From Sedimentisphaerales bacterium (GTDB taxonomy: Bacteria; Planctomycetota; Phycisphaerae; Sedimentisphaerales; Anaerohalosphaeraceae): 64,000 nucleotides of DNA. Location: NCBI GenBank assembly GCA_016926155.1, contig JAFGPC010000051.1, positions 123,171 to 187,170 on the forward strand, given 5' to 3'. The position numbers were made by a program, and so were the translations under genes. The notes below the pieces were generated by a model. The model saw only the letters and a program-made list of their open reading frames with translations. It did no database searches and was not told the DNA's origin. Below, in pieces: positions 18,328 to 27,382 of this stretch (the stretch's first letter is position 1; each line of letters begins with the position of its first letter).

Positions 18328-19131
18328 ATGTTGTGTGAGTCTTCGACAATTCAATCAGCCGCCACGGCCCGGGCGATACGTCGTCGAATTATCGATGTCG
18401 CCTGTGCCTCGCGCTGTCCTCATGTCGGATGCGCCTTGTCCTGTGTGGACATCCTGACGACATTATACTTCGGTGTCTTGCGATTAGAGCCCTGGGAGCT
18501 GCGGGATATCGCGATTCTAAGCAAAGGTCACGCCTCTCTTGCCTTGTGTTGTACTTTGGCCGAACGGGGAATTCTGAGTGAGGAAATGCTGGCCGGGTAT
18601 TTCCGCGACAAAGGGACTCTACCGGCCCATCTGGATCGCTTCTCTGCGCAGGGGATTGAAGTGTCAACCGGGGCGCTGGGACACGGCTTCAATATCGGAT
18701 TGGGCATGGCCTTCGGATTTCGAAAGCGGAAGTCGGACCGAAAAGTGTTCTGTGTCATCGGAGACGGAGAATCCCAGGAAGGATCGATTTGGGAAGGAGC
18801 CATGTTCGGCGCCAAACTGCAGTTGGATAACTTTACGGCAATCCTGGATTACAACAACCTGCAGGGGTATGGCCGGCCGAAGGATCTTTGCTGTTATGAG
18901 CCCATCGTGGACAAATGGATAGCATTCGGGTGGCAGGTTGTCGAGGTGGACGGGCATGACATTGTCGCTCTGACCGAGGCTCTTGCCATGTCATCTGAAA
19001 ACAAACCGAAGATCGTCATTGCCCATACCCTAAAGGGCAGGGGAGTTTCTTTTATGGAAGATCGGCTTGAGTGGCATTATTACCTTGTAACCGAAGACAT
19101 TAAAGAAAAAGCCCTGCAGGAGCTGGTGTGA
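18328..19131 (+). CDS. Transketolase-like protein, N-terminal (TPP-binding) subunit
   Basis: The 267-residue product matches the pyrophosphate-binding half of transketolase. It contains LSKGHASLALCCTLAERG near residue 68, then VSTGALGHGFNIGLGMA and the thiamine-diphosphate/Mg motif GDGESQEGSIWEGAMFGAKL ending in LDYNNLQ. The partner half is encoded by the next gene, overlapping by 4 bp, so the enzyme is a split (alpha/beta) transketolase. Such pairs often serve secondary metabolism instead of the pentose phosphate pathway. In this sugar cluster it may transfer a two-carbon ketol unit to or from a modified sugar. Confidence 0.9.
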   Translation: MLCESSTIQSAATARAIRRRIIDVACASRCPHVGCALSCVDILTTLYFGVLRLEPWELRDIAILSKGHASLALCCTLAERGILSEEMLAGYFRDKGTLPAHLDRFSAQGIEVSTGALGHGFNIGLGMAFGFRKRKSDRKVFCVIGDGESQEGSIWEGAMFGAKLQLDNFTAILDYNNLQGYGRPKDLCCYEPIVDKWIAFGWQVVEVDGHDIVALTEALAMSSENKPKIVIAHTLKGRGVSFMEDRLEWHYYLVTEDIKEKALQELV

Positions 19132-20054
19132 GAAATACGTTTGCCAATACATTCATTCATGCCTGCGACAATCGCCGGGATGTCTTCATCTGCAGCGGGG
19201 ATGCGGGGCTTGGCGTATTTGACGATTTTCAAACCACACATCCGGACCGCTATCTGAACATGGGAGTTGCCGAGCAGAACATGATCGGTTTTTCCGCCGG
19301 GCTGGCCATGACCGGTTTCAAGGTGTTTTGCTACAACATTATTCCCTTTGTCCTGTACCGTTGCTATGAGCAGGTCCGCAATGATATCTGTTACCAGCGG
19401 TTGCCCGTTGTGCTGGCCGGTATTGGCAGCGGCGTGGCCTATGCCCCGGCAGGGATGACGCATTATGCCGTGGAAGATATCGGCATCGCACGGACGCTGC
19501 CCAACCTGACGGTGCTGTCGCCGATCGATCCGGTCGAAGCCGAGCATTGTGCCAAATATGCCCTGGCTGCAACCGAGCCGGTCTATGTGCGACTGGCCAA
19601 ACGGGGTGAGCCAACGATTCATAAGGACGAACAGATAGATATCACCTTACCCTGTGTTCTTCGGCAGGGACAGGAAATTGCCGTCGTCACCCATGGCGCT
19701 ATTGCGGCCGAAGTCCTTGCCGCTGCCGATCTCCTTAAGGAGCAAAACATTCATCCCCGTGTCATTTCTTTGACACGGATCCAGCCGTTGAATCTGGAAG
19801 CCCTTATATCCGTATTGCAGGGGATCAGGATCATCGTGACAGTGGAAGAACATTTTGCCGGCAGCGGTCTGGGCAGCCTTCTCGCCGGTGCCTGGGCCGA
19901 AAAAAAAGACACTCCAAAGCTGATCACTTGGGGGATTCCCGATGCGTTCATTCATGCCATCCGAGCCGGGGACCGGATGCGGGAGGAATTTGGCTTGTCC
20001 GCCCTGCAGATCGCCGACCGCATCAGGATGCTGATTGAGAAGGAGTGTGAATGA
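19128..20054 (+). CDS. Transketolase-like protein, C-terminal (pyrimidine-binding) subunit
   Basis: The 308-residue protein corresponds to the Pyr and C-terminal domains of transketolase. It has RDVFICSGDAGLGVFDDF, then YLNMGVAEQNMIGFSAGLAM, whose Glu activates the thiamine ring, and APAGMTHYAVEDIGIARTLPNL. The C-terminal domain begins near residue 190 (IAVVTHGAIAAEVLAAADLL). The GTG start overlaps the stop of the N-terminal subunit (GTGA), giving strict coupling and equal stoichiometry. It also overlaps the methyltransferase gene downstream by 4 bp. Resemblance to DXP synthase is limited to shared folds. Confidence 0.9.
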   Translation: MRNTFANTFIHACDNRRDVFICSGDAGLGVFDDFQTTHPDRYLNMGVAEQNMIGFSAGLAMTGFKVFCYNIIPFVLYRCYEQVRNDICYQRLPVVLAGIGSGVAYAPAGMTHYAVEDIGIARTLPNLTVLSPIDPVEAEHCAKYALAATEPVYVRLAKRGEPTIHKDEQIDITLPCVLRQGQEIAVVTHGAIAAEVLAAADLLKEQNIHPRVISLTRIQPLNLEALISVLQGIRIIVTVEEHFAGSGLGSLLAGAWAEKKDTPKLITWGIPDAFIHAIRAGDRMREEFGLSALQIADRIRMLIEKECE

Positions 20055-20716
20055 TGGGGCAATTGCTGAAAATTGTAACGCCTTTACACAAGCGAACCCC
20101 GCGGGACTACGTCGGCCGGATGACCGACGACAAGGTCCATTGTATGGAAACAGCACGGCGATACGATGAACAATTCTGGGATGGCGACCGCCGATACGGC
20201 TATGGCGGCTACCATTACGATGGTCGATGGTCCATCGTCGCTCGATCCCTGATCACCCAGTACGACCTGCCCCCCAATGCCAAAATCCTCGATGTCGGCT
20301 GCGGCAAGGGCTTTCTGTTGTATGAGTTTTCACAGTTACTGCCTCAGGCAACTGTCACCGGTTTCGATATCTCCTCCTATGCGATAGAAAACGCTAAACT
20401 GGAAATCCGTGACCAACTCTTTATCCAAGAGGCCCAGCAGGTTTTACCTTATGAGGATAAGCAATTCGACCTGGTCATTTCGCTGGGCACTCTGCACAAC
20501 CTGCCGATTCAGGATCTGGCTCTCGCCCTGGGTGAGATCGAAAGGGTAGGCAGGAACAAATATATCATGGTCGAAAGCTACCGAAACGAGAGAGAATTGT
20601 TTAACTTGCAATGCTGGGCCCTGACCTGCGAATCCTTCTTCCGACCGGAAAGCTGGATCTGGCTGTTCGGCCGCTTTGGCTATACCGGCGATTATGAATT
20701 CATCTATTTTGAGTAA
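20051..20716 (+). CDS. Class I SAM-dependent methyltransferase
   Basis: The 221-residue protein has the SAM-binding motif KILDVGCGKGFLLYEF near residue 78 and motif II/III FDLVISLGTLHNL (about 140). It is clearly paralogous to the gene at 24345. Both share a G-Y-x-Y-[DN]-G-x-W element before motif I, then the P-P-x-A-[KR]-I-L-D-V-G-C-x-K-G-F core and the D-I-S-S-Y-A-I-E motif. The gene overlaps the transketolase subunit by 4 bp, which suggests the enzyme acts on a product of the same pathway. The methyl acceptor is unknown. Confidence 0.85.
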   Translation: MMGQLLKIVTPLHKRTPRDYVGRMTDDKVHCMETARRYDEQFWDGDRRYGYGGYHYDGRWSIVARSLITQYDLPPNAKILDVGCGKGFLLYEFSQLLPQATVTGFDISSYAIENAKLEIRDQLFIQEAQQVLPYEDKQFDLVISLGTLHNLPIQDLALALGEIERVGRNKYIMVESYRNERELFNLQCWALTCESFFRPESWIWLFGRFGYTGDYEFIYFE

Positions 20717-20730
20717 AACAGAAACCGGAT

Positions 20731-21801
20731 ATGGGACAGGTTTATACACAATTAAAAATTTTTCATTTTCTAGAAAAGGTCGATTCCCTCCCCATTGAGG
20801 TGGACACGATCCTACCGCCGGTCCATATACGGATCAAGCCGACCAATGTCTGTAACCATCGATGCTCCTATTGTGCCTATCGAGCCCGCGATCTGCAGCT
20901 TGGCAAGGACATGAACGAACGGGACACCATCCCCCATGAAAAGATGCTGGAAATCATCGATGATCTGGTCGAGATGGACGTCAAAGCCGTGACCTTCAGC
21001 GGTGGGGGAGAGCCCTTCTGTTATCTTCATCTGCTGGAGACCGCTCGCAAGCTTACCGATTCGTCGATTCGCTTTGCGGCTTTAACTAACGGTTCGCGGA
21101 TCACCGGAGAAGTGGCCGAGGTCTTTGCCCATCATGCCACCTGGCTGCGGGTCAGTATCGACGGCTGGGATGATGCAAGCTATGCCCGATATCGCGGTGT
21201 TCCGGAAGGAGAGTTCTCAAAAGTGCTGAACAATCTGCGAAATTTCAAGCAGTTGCAGGGTTCGTGTTTTACCGGGGCTTCGGTCATCGTGGATCACGAC
21301 AATGCCGGCCATATCCTCGAGTTGATCGGGAAACTTTGTGATACCGGAATCGACAGCGTCAAGGTTTCCCCATGCGTCGTAAGCAATTCCGGCAGTAAGA
21401 ACAATACCTATCATGAGCCGATTTTCGAACAGGTTAAGGACCAGCTTAGCCGGGCCCGGCAGAAATATGCAGGCGATGATTTTGAGATTTATGATGCCTA
21501 CCATCGCCAGTTGGATTCGTTTGCCAAGACCTATACCTGGTGTCCCTACCAGCAGATTCTGCCGGTCATCGGGGCGGACCTGAATGTGTACTCCTGCCAG
21601 GACAAGGCCTACAATCTCGAAGAAGGTCTTCTCGGCTCTATCCGTGACGTGCGGTTTCATGACTTCTGGTTTTCAGAGAAAAGCCGGTTTTTCCGAATCA
21701 ATCCGTCCCAATGGTGCAATCATCACTGTGTGGCCGACGGCAAGAATCGGATGATTCTCGAATATCTTATAGCGGATCATGAACACATAGGATTTGTATA
21801 A
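20731..21801 (+). CDS. Radical SAM/SPASM protein
   Basis: The 356-residue product carries CNHRCSYCAYRA near residues 42-49 and the loop FSGGGEPFCY near 89. The C-terminal part has paired cysteines (WCPYQQ, YSCQDKAYN, WCNHHC) suggesting an auxiliary cluster. Its end (NRMILEYLIADHEHIGFV) parallels that of the 17242 enzyme, so both may belong to one subgroup acting in the same pathway. It follows a methyltransferase by 14 bp. The reaction and substrate are not known; a carbohydrate substrate is suggested by context only. Confidence 0.82.
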   Translation: MGQVYTQLKIFHFLEKVDSLPIEVDTILPPVHIRIKPTNVCNHRCSYCAYRARDLQLGKDMNERDTIPHEKMLEIIDDLVEMDVKAVTFSGGGEPFCYLHLLETARKLTDSSIRFAALTNGSRITGEVAEVFAHHATWLRVSIDGWDDASYARYRGVPEGEFSKVLNNLRNFKQLQGSCFTGASVIVDHDNAGHILELIGKLCDTGIDSVKVSPCVVSNSGSKNNTYHEPIFEQVKDQLSRARQKYAGDDFEIYDAYHRQLDSFAKTYTWCPYQQILPVIGADLNVYSCQDKAYNLEEGLLGSIRDVRFHDFWFSEKSRFFRINPSQWCNHHCVADGKNRMILEYLIADHEHIGFV

Positions 21802-21853
21802 CAGTAAAGAACAAAGGAGTTCCTGTATAATCCTGGAATAATGACCTCGATTT

Positions 21854-23074
21854 ATGAAGCATAATACTTGTCCAATTTGTTTAAGTCAGAATTTTGAACG
21901 TCTGATTGATTTCAGCAGGGTGCCGATATCCGGAACGTATCTGCATCGCAAGGACGAGGAATTTTGTCAGAGATCTCTGTCTTTTGAATTCTGCACAACC
22001 TGCAGTACCATTCGAAGAGTTATGCTTCAGGATTTCCTGTTGGATTATCATGATGTAGAAAGGACAACCGGACATCGATGGTTACCATATATTGAATCTG
22101 GTATTGTTGAGCCATTGAAGAAAGAAACGTCTCCGGAAGACCTGATTATCGAAGTCGGTGCCAATGATGGGGCGTTTTTGGATCTTCTCTCGCAACGAGG
22201 ATATACCAATCTTATCGCTATAGAACCGTCGGTTCCCTGTGCGGAAATCATTGGACACAAAGGATATCGTTGTGTGTGTGCTCCCCTGGATAAATCGACA
22301 GCGGAGACGATACGAAGTACATACGGGCCGGCCAAAGCGATTCTTTGCCGACATACTCTCGAACATGTGATAGAACCGGATCAATTTATTTTGGCCATGA
22401 AACACTGTCTTGCAGAAGATGGTTTGCTCTTTATTGAAGTACCGGATGCAACCCGTATAACGGACGATTTGCAGGGGTATCTGTTATGGGATGAGCATAT
22501 TTATTCCTTCTTTGAACGTTCTCTCCGGCATATGCTTTTGCGATTGGGTTTCGATATTTTGTCTTTCACCCTGGGGCAGTATGGCCCTGTCCGTACATTA
22601 TTGTATTGGTCGTGTCTTGCTGAGAAATCCGAGAAAGAGATACAATTTGAAATAGAGTTTTCTCAGGTTGAACGATGTAGAAGTTTTGATAATCACTGGA
22701 AATCCTTTGCATTGCAATTGCAAACTGCCGCTGAACAGTGGACCGGTCCGATTCTGTGCTTGGGTGCTTCACATCCACAATCGAACTTCCTTTTATTCAC
22801 AAAACTTGGTCCATATGTTTCCTATCTTGTCGATGACGATCCTCAAAAAGTTGGACGATATGTACCAATTCCGAATCCGGTAAAAGTAATTTCCACGGAT
22901 GAATTGTTCAAAATGAAAGAGATTAAAACAATTGTTTGTACGGCATTTGGTTGTCATAATTGGATAGATCAAATTAGCCGGCATTTGCAGAGAACCAATA
23001 CATGCTTTGTGGATCCATATGCAGATCTTAAGACAAAGTTGTATATGATGAACCAACCGGCATTAAAACAGTAA
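21854..23074 (+). CDS. Zinc-ribbon class I C-methyltransferase, TylCIII/NovU-like
   Basis: The 406-residue protein begins with a zinc-binding segment, CPICLSQNF and FCTTCSTI (residues about 6 and 47-54), as in the sugar C-methyltransferase family. Motif I is LIIEVGANDGAFLDLL (about 97-112), followed by IAIEPS and RHTLEHVIEPDQF. The C-terminal third (about 295-400) has a second Rossmann-type fold, LCLGASHPQSNFLL, as in the family's C-terminal domain. Such enzymes methylate a keto-sugar nucleotide at C3 or C5. It lies just before a DegT aminotransferase, which suits a branched amino sugar. Codon use is slightly more AT-rich than in its neighbours. Confidence 0.78.
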   Translation: MKHNTCPICLSQNFERLIDFSRVPISGTYLHRKDEEFCQRSLSFEFCTTCSTIRRVMLQDFLLDYHDVERTTGHRWLPYIESGIVEPLKKETSPEDLIIEVGANDGAFLDLLSQRGYTNLIAIEPSVPCAEIIGHKGYRCVCAPLDKSTAETIRSTYGPAKAILCRHTLEHVIEPDQFILAMKHCLAEDGLLFIEVPDATRITDDLQGYLLWDEHIYSFFERSLRHMLLRLGFDILSFTLGQYGPVRTLLYWSCLAEKSEKEIQFEIEFSQVERCRSFDNHWKSFALQLQTAAEQWTGPILCLGASHPQSNFLLFTKLGPYVSYLVDDDPQKVGRYVPIPNPVKVISTDELFKMKEIKTIVCTAFGCHNWIDQISRHLQRTNTCFVDPYADLKTKLYMMNQPALKQ

Positions 23075-23094
23075 AAAATGTGTTATGGAGATGA

Positions 23095-24339
23095 ATGAAG
23101 ATTGATTTTTCACAATCTGCGGATCGAACAATGACTCAACAATTGGCCATCGAAGGGGGAGATAAGGTCCGATCACAACCCATGCCTTATCGCCGGCAAT
23201 TCGGTCAGGCCGAATTGGATATGGTGACGCAGGTCTTCCATGACAGTTGGCAAAAAGGCGTTGATTTTGGATTTCAGGACATCTATGAACGCCGTTATAC
23301 GGAAGCGTTCTGTACATTGCAGGGAGGCGGCTATGCCGATGCGGTTAGCTCCGGGTCAGTTGCGATATATTTGGCCATAAAGGCTCTGGACCTGCCGCCC
23401 GGATCCGATGTGATCGTCTCCCCTGTAACCGATCCGGGTTGCGTTTCCGCGATTCTCTTGCAGGGATTCAAGCTGGTGATAGCCGATTCAGAGCCGGATA
23501 GTTTCAATGCCGGGCCCGAACAGTTTGAAAAAGCAATCACTGAGCGGACACAAGCCGCTGTTTTAACCCATCTGGGTGGACATCCGGTGGAGATGGATCC
23601 GATCCGGCAGATCGCATCCCGACATGGCATACGATTGATCGAAGATTGCTCTCAGGCGCACGGGGCTCTTTACCAAGGGAAACGCGTGGGACGATTCGGG
23701 CATATAGCGGCTTTTTCCACGATGTTTTCAAAGAGTCATGCCAGTGGCGGCTGCGGAGGATTGGTCTATACGGAAAACGAAGAGCTCTACTGGAGAGTCC
23801 GTTCTCTGGCGGATCGTGGAAAGCCGTTTCATGATCCGAATTACGATCCAAAGAATCCTTGTGAATTTCTTTTCCCGTCCTTGAATTATAACCTGGATGA
23901 GTTGTCTTGTGCTATTGGTCTTTCAACATTATCCCGTCTGGAAGAGACAATATCTCGACGCTTGGAGATTGCACATCTCATAAACGAAGGTTTAGCACAG
24001 TGCAAGGCGGTTCATCCATGTTCCGCTCGGCCGAATCAACTTCCTTCCCTGTTTTTCCATACGGTTCAAGTGGATATCGACAAACTTCAATGTTCGAAGG
24101 AAGAATTTGCCCGTGCGATCGCCGCCGAAGGAATTTCCATCAATCCTCATTATCGATATGTGCTTGCCGAATGGCCGTGGGTGCGACCGTATTGTGTCCA
24201 AGCCGCACAAACTCCCAACGCCGTCTCATTTAGAGATCGAACGTTTAATATTCTTTTTCATGAGCGGTATACGGAGGATGATATAGCCGATGTCATTGCA
24301 AGCATTCAAAAAGTGGAACGTTTTCTGGTGGAGTGTTAA
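23095..24339 (+). CDS. DegT/DnrJ/EryC1/StrS family PLP aminotransferase
   Basis: The 414-residue protein is a sugar aminotransferase of the DegT family. The PLP pocket is seen in AVSSGSVAIYLAIKAL (about 83), LIEDCSQAHGALYQGK (about 180-196) and the lysine motif FSKSHASGGCGGLVYT, whose Lys (about 212) should form the Schiff base. Substrate-binding loops YNLDELSCAIGLSTL follow. Such enzymes convert keto-sugar nucleotides to amino sugars. ATG 23131 (MTQQLAIEGG) is an alternative start that matches the usual family N-terminus (length 402). No 4,6-dehydratase gene is present in the window, so its substrate may come from elsewhere. Confidence 0.88.
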   Translation: MKIDFSQSADRTMTQQLAIEGGDKVRSQPMPYRRQFGQAELDMVTQVFHDSWQKGVDFGFQDIYERRYTEAFCTLQGGGYADAVSSGSVAIYLAIKALDLPPGSDVIVSPVTDPGCVSAILLQGFKLVIADSEPDSFNAGPEQFEKAITERTQAAVLTHLGGHPVEMDPIRQIASRHGIRLIEDCSQAHGALYQGKRVGRFGHIAAFSTMFSKSHASGGCGGLVYTENEELYWRVRSLADRGKPFHDPNYDPKNPCEFLFPSLNYNLDELSCAIGLSTLSRLEETISRRLEIAHLINEGLAQCKAVHPCSARPNQLPSLFFHTVQVDIDKLQCSKEEFARAIAAEGISINPHYRYVLAEWPWVRPYCVQAAQTPNAVSFRDRTFNILFHERYTEDDIADVIASIQKVERFLVEC

Positions 24340-24344
24340 GGTCC

Positions 24345-25049
24345 ATGGCAAACTATGAAAGTACAAGTGTGTATATCCCTTTGACAGAGACGGATTGTCC
24401 CGATCCGCGCGAAGTCAATTTGTTTGAAGTGGAATTAAAAGAACGAGACTATCCGGAGAAAATCGAACAGCAACAACGGGAGGCTATGTTTCAGTATGGC
24501 CGGGAGTATTATGACGACGCTGCCTATCCGGGATTTCGCGGATATCGATATAATGGAAGCTGGCGTTCGATAGCGGCGTCCATCTTCCGTTATTTTAAAC
24601 TGCCACCTGATGCCCGCATCCTCGATGTCGGCTGTGCGAAAGGGTTTCTTTTATACGATTTTAAAGAAGTTCAGCCGGCTTGTCGAGTATCCGGCGTGGA
24701 CATATCCAGCTATGCCATTGAACACGCCCTGCCGGAAGTGAAAGAGAATCTGATCTGTACCTCATGTACGGAATTGCCGTTTGAGGATGGAGCATTCGAT
24801 CTTGTCGTGTGTCTTGACACATTGCACAATTTGACGGATGACGATTGCCGCAAAGCGGTTCGAGAAATCCGTCGTGTCGGCAGGAAGCATCAATTCATAA
24901 TGGTACATTCGTACTATACCGAGCAGCAGAGAAAGAATCTGCTCCGATGGGAAGTAACAATTCAGCAGGTATTGAGTGTACAGGAATGGAAAAACCTCTA
25001 CAGGGAAGAAGGATACCAGGGCCTGTATTACTGGAAAATATTCATCTAA
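24345..25049 (+). CDS. Class I SAM-dependent methyltransferase, paralogue of 20051
   Basis: From ATG 24345 (AAGG just upstream) the protein has 234 residues; an in-frame GTG at 24333 is possible. Motif I is RILDVGCAKGFLLYDF, then GVDISSYAIEHALPEV and FDLVVCLDTLHNL. It shares a G-Y-x-Y-[DN]-G-x-W element with the gene at 20051, so the two derive from one duplication and may methylate related positions. The start lies 5 bp after the aminotransferase stop. The acceptor is unknown. Confidence 0.84.
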   Translation: MANYESTSVYIPLTETDCPDPREVNLFEVELKERDYPEKIEQQQREAMFQYGREYYDDAAYPGFRGYRYNGSWRSIAASIFRYFKLPPDARILDVGCAKGFLLYDFKEVQPACRVSGVDISSYAIEHALPEVKENLICTSCTELPFEDGAFDLVVCLDTLHNLTDDDCRKAVREIRRVGRKHQFIMVHSYYTEQQRKNLLRWEVTIQQVLSVQEWKNLYREEGYQGLYYWKIFI

Positions 25050-25070
25050 GGAATAAAACTGCTGGGCATA

Positions 25071-25883
25071 ATGGATAGTACACATAATATGTCGGAGTTG
25101 AGTGAGAAACCGCCAATCTTTGTCTTGGGTTGTGATCGCTCAGGAACGTCGCTTTTGCGCCGGATCTTCAATGCCCATCGGAATCTGGCCTGCCCGACAG
25201 AAACCAAATTTATTTTTCAATTCGTCAAGGTCTATGAGACCTATCAATCTCTGCAAGGATTGAAAAACATGGGATATTCGGAGCGGGATGTACTGGATGA
25301 AATGAGAACATTTATTTGTCGGTTTCTTGACGGCTATGCGGAGAAACACAAAAAGAAGCGATGGGTGGAGAAAACAACGCATAATGTCAATTGTGCGGAA
25401 ATCCTGGACAAGATATTCGACGGTAAAGTGTTATATGTGGCTATTGTCCGGCATGGACTGGATGTGGCTCATTCCTTTGAAACGCTGACCCATGACAAGT
25501 TTACGGTGATCGATAAATATCGAACCGATGGCGCCGGCGATGCCTTGGCCGGCCTTCGGCATTGGGTGGTAATGAATCGAAAGATTATTGCTTTCAAAGA
25601 ACATGTCAACAATCGACTCTGTTTGGTCAAATATGAGGATCTGACTACTCGATCGGAAGAAGTGCTCCGTGAAATATGCCGTTTTATCGATGAACCCTGG
25701 GATCCGAATATGTTGCGATATAATCAGCAGGAACACGATGCCGGATGGGAGGATCCCAATGCTCGATCCTTCGAGGAGATCATTCCAAATTCCGGAAAGT
25801 ATAAATATTGGCCCCAAACAGTGCAGCGGAGATTGTTTGAAGAGGGCAGGGAGATCTTTGCGTACTATGGGTACGAACTGTAA
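25071..25883 (+). CDS. Sulfotransferase family protein
   Basis: The 270-residue protein has the PAPS-binding 5' loop FVLGCDRSGTSLLRRIF (residues about 17-33) and the 3' phosphate motif IVRHGLDVAHSF (about 125-136). Both are hallmarks of the sulfotransferase superfamily. A YEDLTT segment and a C-terminal KYKYWP region follow, as in carbohydrate sulfotransferases. It would transfer sulfate from 3'-phosphoadenosine 5'-phosphosulfate to a hydroxyl, most likely of the glycan made by this locus. The ATG at 25089 (MSELSEKPP) is an alternative start. No PAPS synthesis genes are in the window. Confidence 0.82.
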   Translation: MDSTHNMSELSEKPPIFVLGCDRSGTSLLRRIFNAHRNLACPTETKFIFQFVKVYETYQSLQGLKNMGYSERDVLDEMRTFICRFLDGYAEKHKKKRWVEKTTHNVNCAEILDKIFDGKVLYVAIVRHGLDVAHSFETLTHDKFTVIDKYRTDGAGDALAGLRHWVVMNRKIIAFKEHVNNRLCLVKYEDLTTRSEEVLREICRFIDEPWDPNMLRYNQQEHDAGWEDPNARSFEEIIPNSGKYKYWPQTVQRRLFEEGREIFAYYGYEL

Positions 25884-25937
25884 CTGCCCGACCGGTAGAA
25901 AACCGAAAATGAAACTTTTATAATACGGTTGTAAGAA

Positions 25938-27173
25938 ATGAAACCGCGAAAACAGAAAGTCTACTATGTCATGCGGGCGATTGAAACAATTGGCCAGTTG
26001 GCCAGTGAAATATGGTGGCTTCGAAACCTGTATGAGCGTTCAGGGATCGATATTACGGTGATTACCCCTCCACCTAAATCCCGTCCCAAAACGAATCTTG
26101 CCGTATATGAACTCGTAATGCGAGGAATCAACGTTCTCTGGGATGAATTCCCCACTTGGATCGGATATGAGAATGGATACTCCAACGAGGTGATCACAAA
26201 GCGAGATCCGGATTGTGATAGCACGTATTTATTCATGAACGGTAGAAAACTGAAAGCCGAGTTTGTCAGGCTCGTTGGTCAAAAAGGGCCGAGATACTTC
26301 CAGTTGAATTCCTCCGATCTGGAACAGGGACAACGGCTTCGCAGGGCATTTGGAATTCCTGAACAGGCGCCGATTGTTACACTCCATGTACGTCAATCAT
26401 CCACAAAACCGGGGCTGACATATCATAATTACCGTGACGCTGATATAAACAATTATCTATCGGCAATCGAGTACTTGATACAAAGGGGATATTATGTCGT
26501 CCGCCTGGGTGATAAAAGCATGACACCACTGGCAATCCGTTCGTGCCAGGTGATTGATGCCGTTTTCCATCCGGCCTGTAATCATTGGGTAGAACCCTAT
26601 TTCATTGGAACCAGTCGATTTTATCTGGGTGTACCATCCGGTCCCTATTCGATTGCGCTTGCGATGGGAATCCCCACCGTATTAACCAATGCTACGATAA
26701 CCCAGGATGACTGGGGAAATCCGCGAGATATTTTTGTTCCCAAAAAACATTTTTCGCGGGATTTAAACCGGCCGCTGATGTATCAGGAGGTAGTCTGCTC
26801 CGAGGTGGTTCTATATGACAGGACAGAACTGTTTGAGCGAGCAAAACTGAATTTACTGGAAAACACTCCCGAAGAGATAACCTCGGCTGTGAGGGAAATG
26901 GACCAGCGGCTTGATGGAAAATATCTGCTCTCCGGATCAGAATATGAAAATAGCATTTCCCGTCGTTTGAAATACATACAAGCACAATCCAGCCAATGGT
27001 TCAAAAATAACTGCAAAGAACCTTTCTATTTTCTTATGAATTTCTCAAAGTCCCAAATCAGCACAGAGTATGTACAGGAAAATCCACAATATCTTGGCCT
27101 CCCATCCTCGCCATCCTGCCATCAAAATAAGCTCTATCCAGCGATATCGAACGTCCAATTTTCCGGCGCATAA
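25938..27173 (+). CDS. TIGR04372-like glycosyltransferase
   Basis: The 411-residue product resembles the TIGR04372 family, a GT-B-type group from surface-polysaccharide loci. Typical segments are VTLHVRQSSTKPGLTYHNYRD (about 153), DINNYLSAIEYLIQRGYYVVRLGDK and IGTSRFYLGVPSGPYSIALAMGIPTVLTNAT. It is the last gene of block I and is followed by a 209 bp gap containing the sigma-54 promoter of block II. The family assignment is from remembered motifs and has not been tested with a profile. Confidence 0.7.
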   Translation: MKPRKQKVYYVMRAIETIGQLASEIWWLRNLYERSGIDITVITPPPKSRPKTNLAVYELVMRGINVLWDEFPTWIGYENGYSNEVITKRDPDCDSTYLFMNGRKLKAEFVRLVGQKGPRYFQLNSSDLEQGQRLRRAFGIPEQAPIVTLHVRQSSTKPGLTYHNYRDADINNYLSAIEYLIQRGYYVVRLGDKSMTPLAIRSCQVIDAVFHPACNHWVEPYFIGTSRFYLGVPSGPYSIALAMGIPTVLTNATITQDDWGNPRDIFVPKKHFSRDLNRPLMYQEVVCSEVVLYDRTELFERAKLNLLENTPEEITSAVREMDQRLDGKYLLSGSEYENSISRRLKYIQAQSSQWFKNNCKEPFYFLMNFSKSQISTEYVQENPQYLGLPSSPSCHQNKLYPAISNVQFSGA

Positions 27174-27263
27174 AAGTTTTTTTACGTGATTATTTGCACT
27201 AAAACAGCCATTGAGAAGACCGAAAGCCGCTTTTTTAATCTCCTACACTCACTTTGGGTTTAA

Positions 27264-27278
27264 TGGCACGTTTCTTGC
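27264..27278 (+). promoter_or_regulatory. Sigma-54 (RpoN) promoter of block II
   Basis: TGGCACGTTTCTTGCTA at 27264-27280 is a perfect match to the -24/-12 consensus TGGCAC-N5-TTGC followed by T/A. It lies in the 209 bp gap between the genes at 25938 and 27383, 105 bp upstream of the neuB-like start, giving a leader of roughly 90 bases. A weak dyad-like TTTAC (27181) is present at the distance where the other two promoters have TGTAC dyads, but its match is poor. Confidence 0.88.
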
Positions 27279-27382
27279 TAACTCTCTAATGGATTACCCA
27301 CTTACTTGCCGTACTCAAGACGATAATATAGCAGATCAGGATTTGGTCGTTGTAACCGAAGGGGACGGAGTGTGGACCGCGC

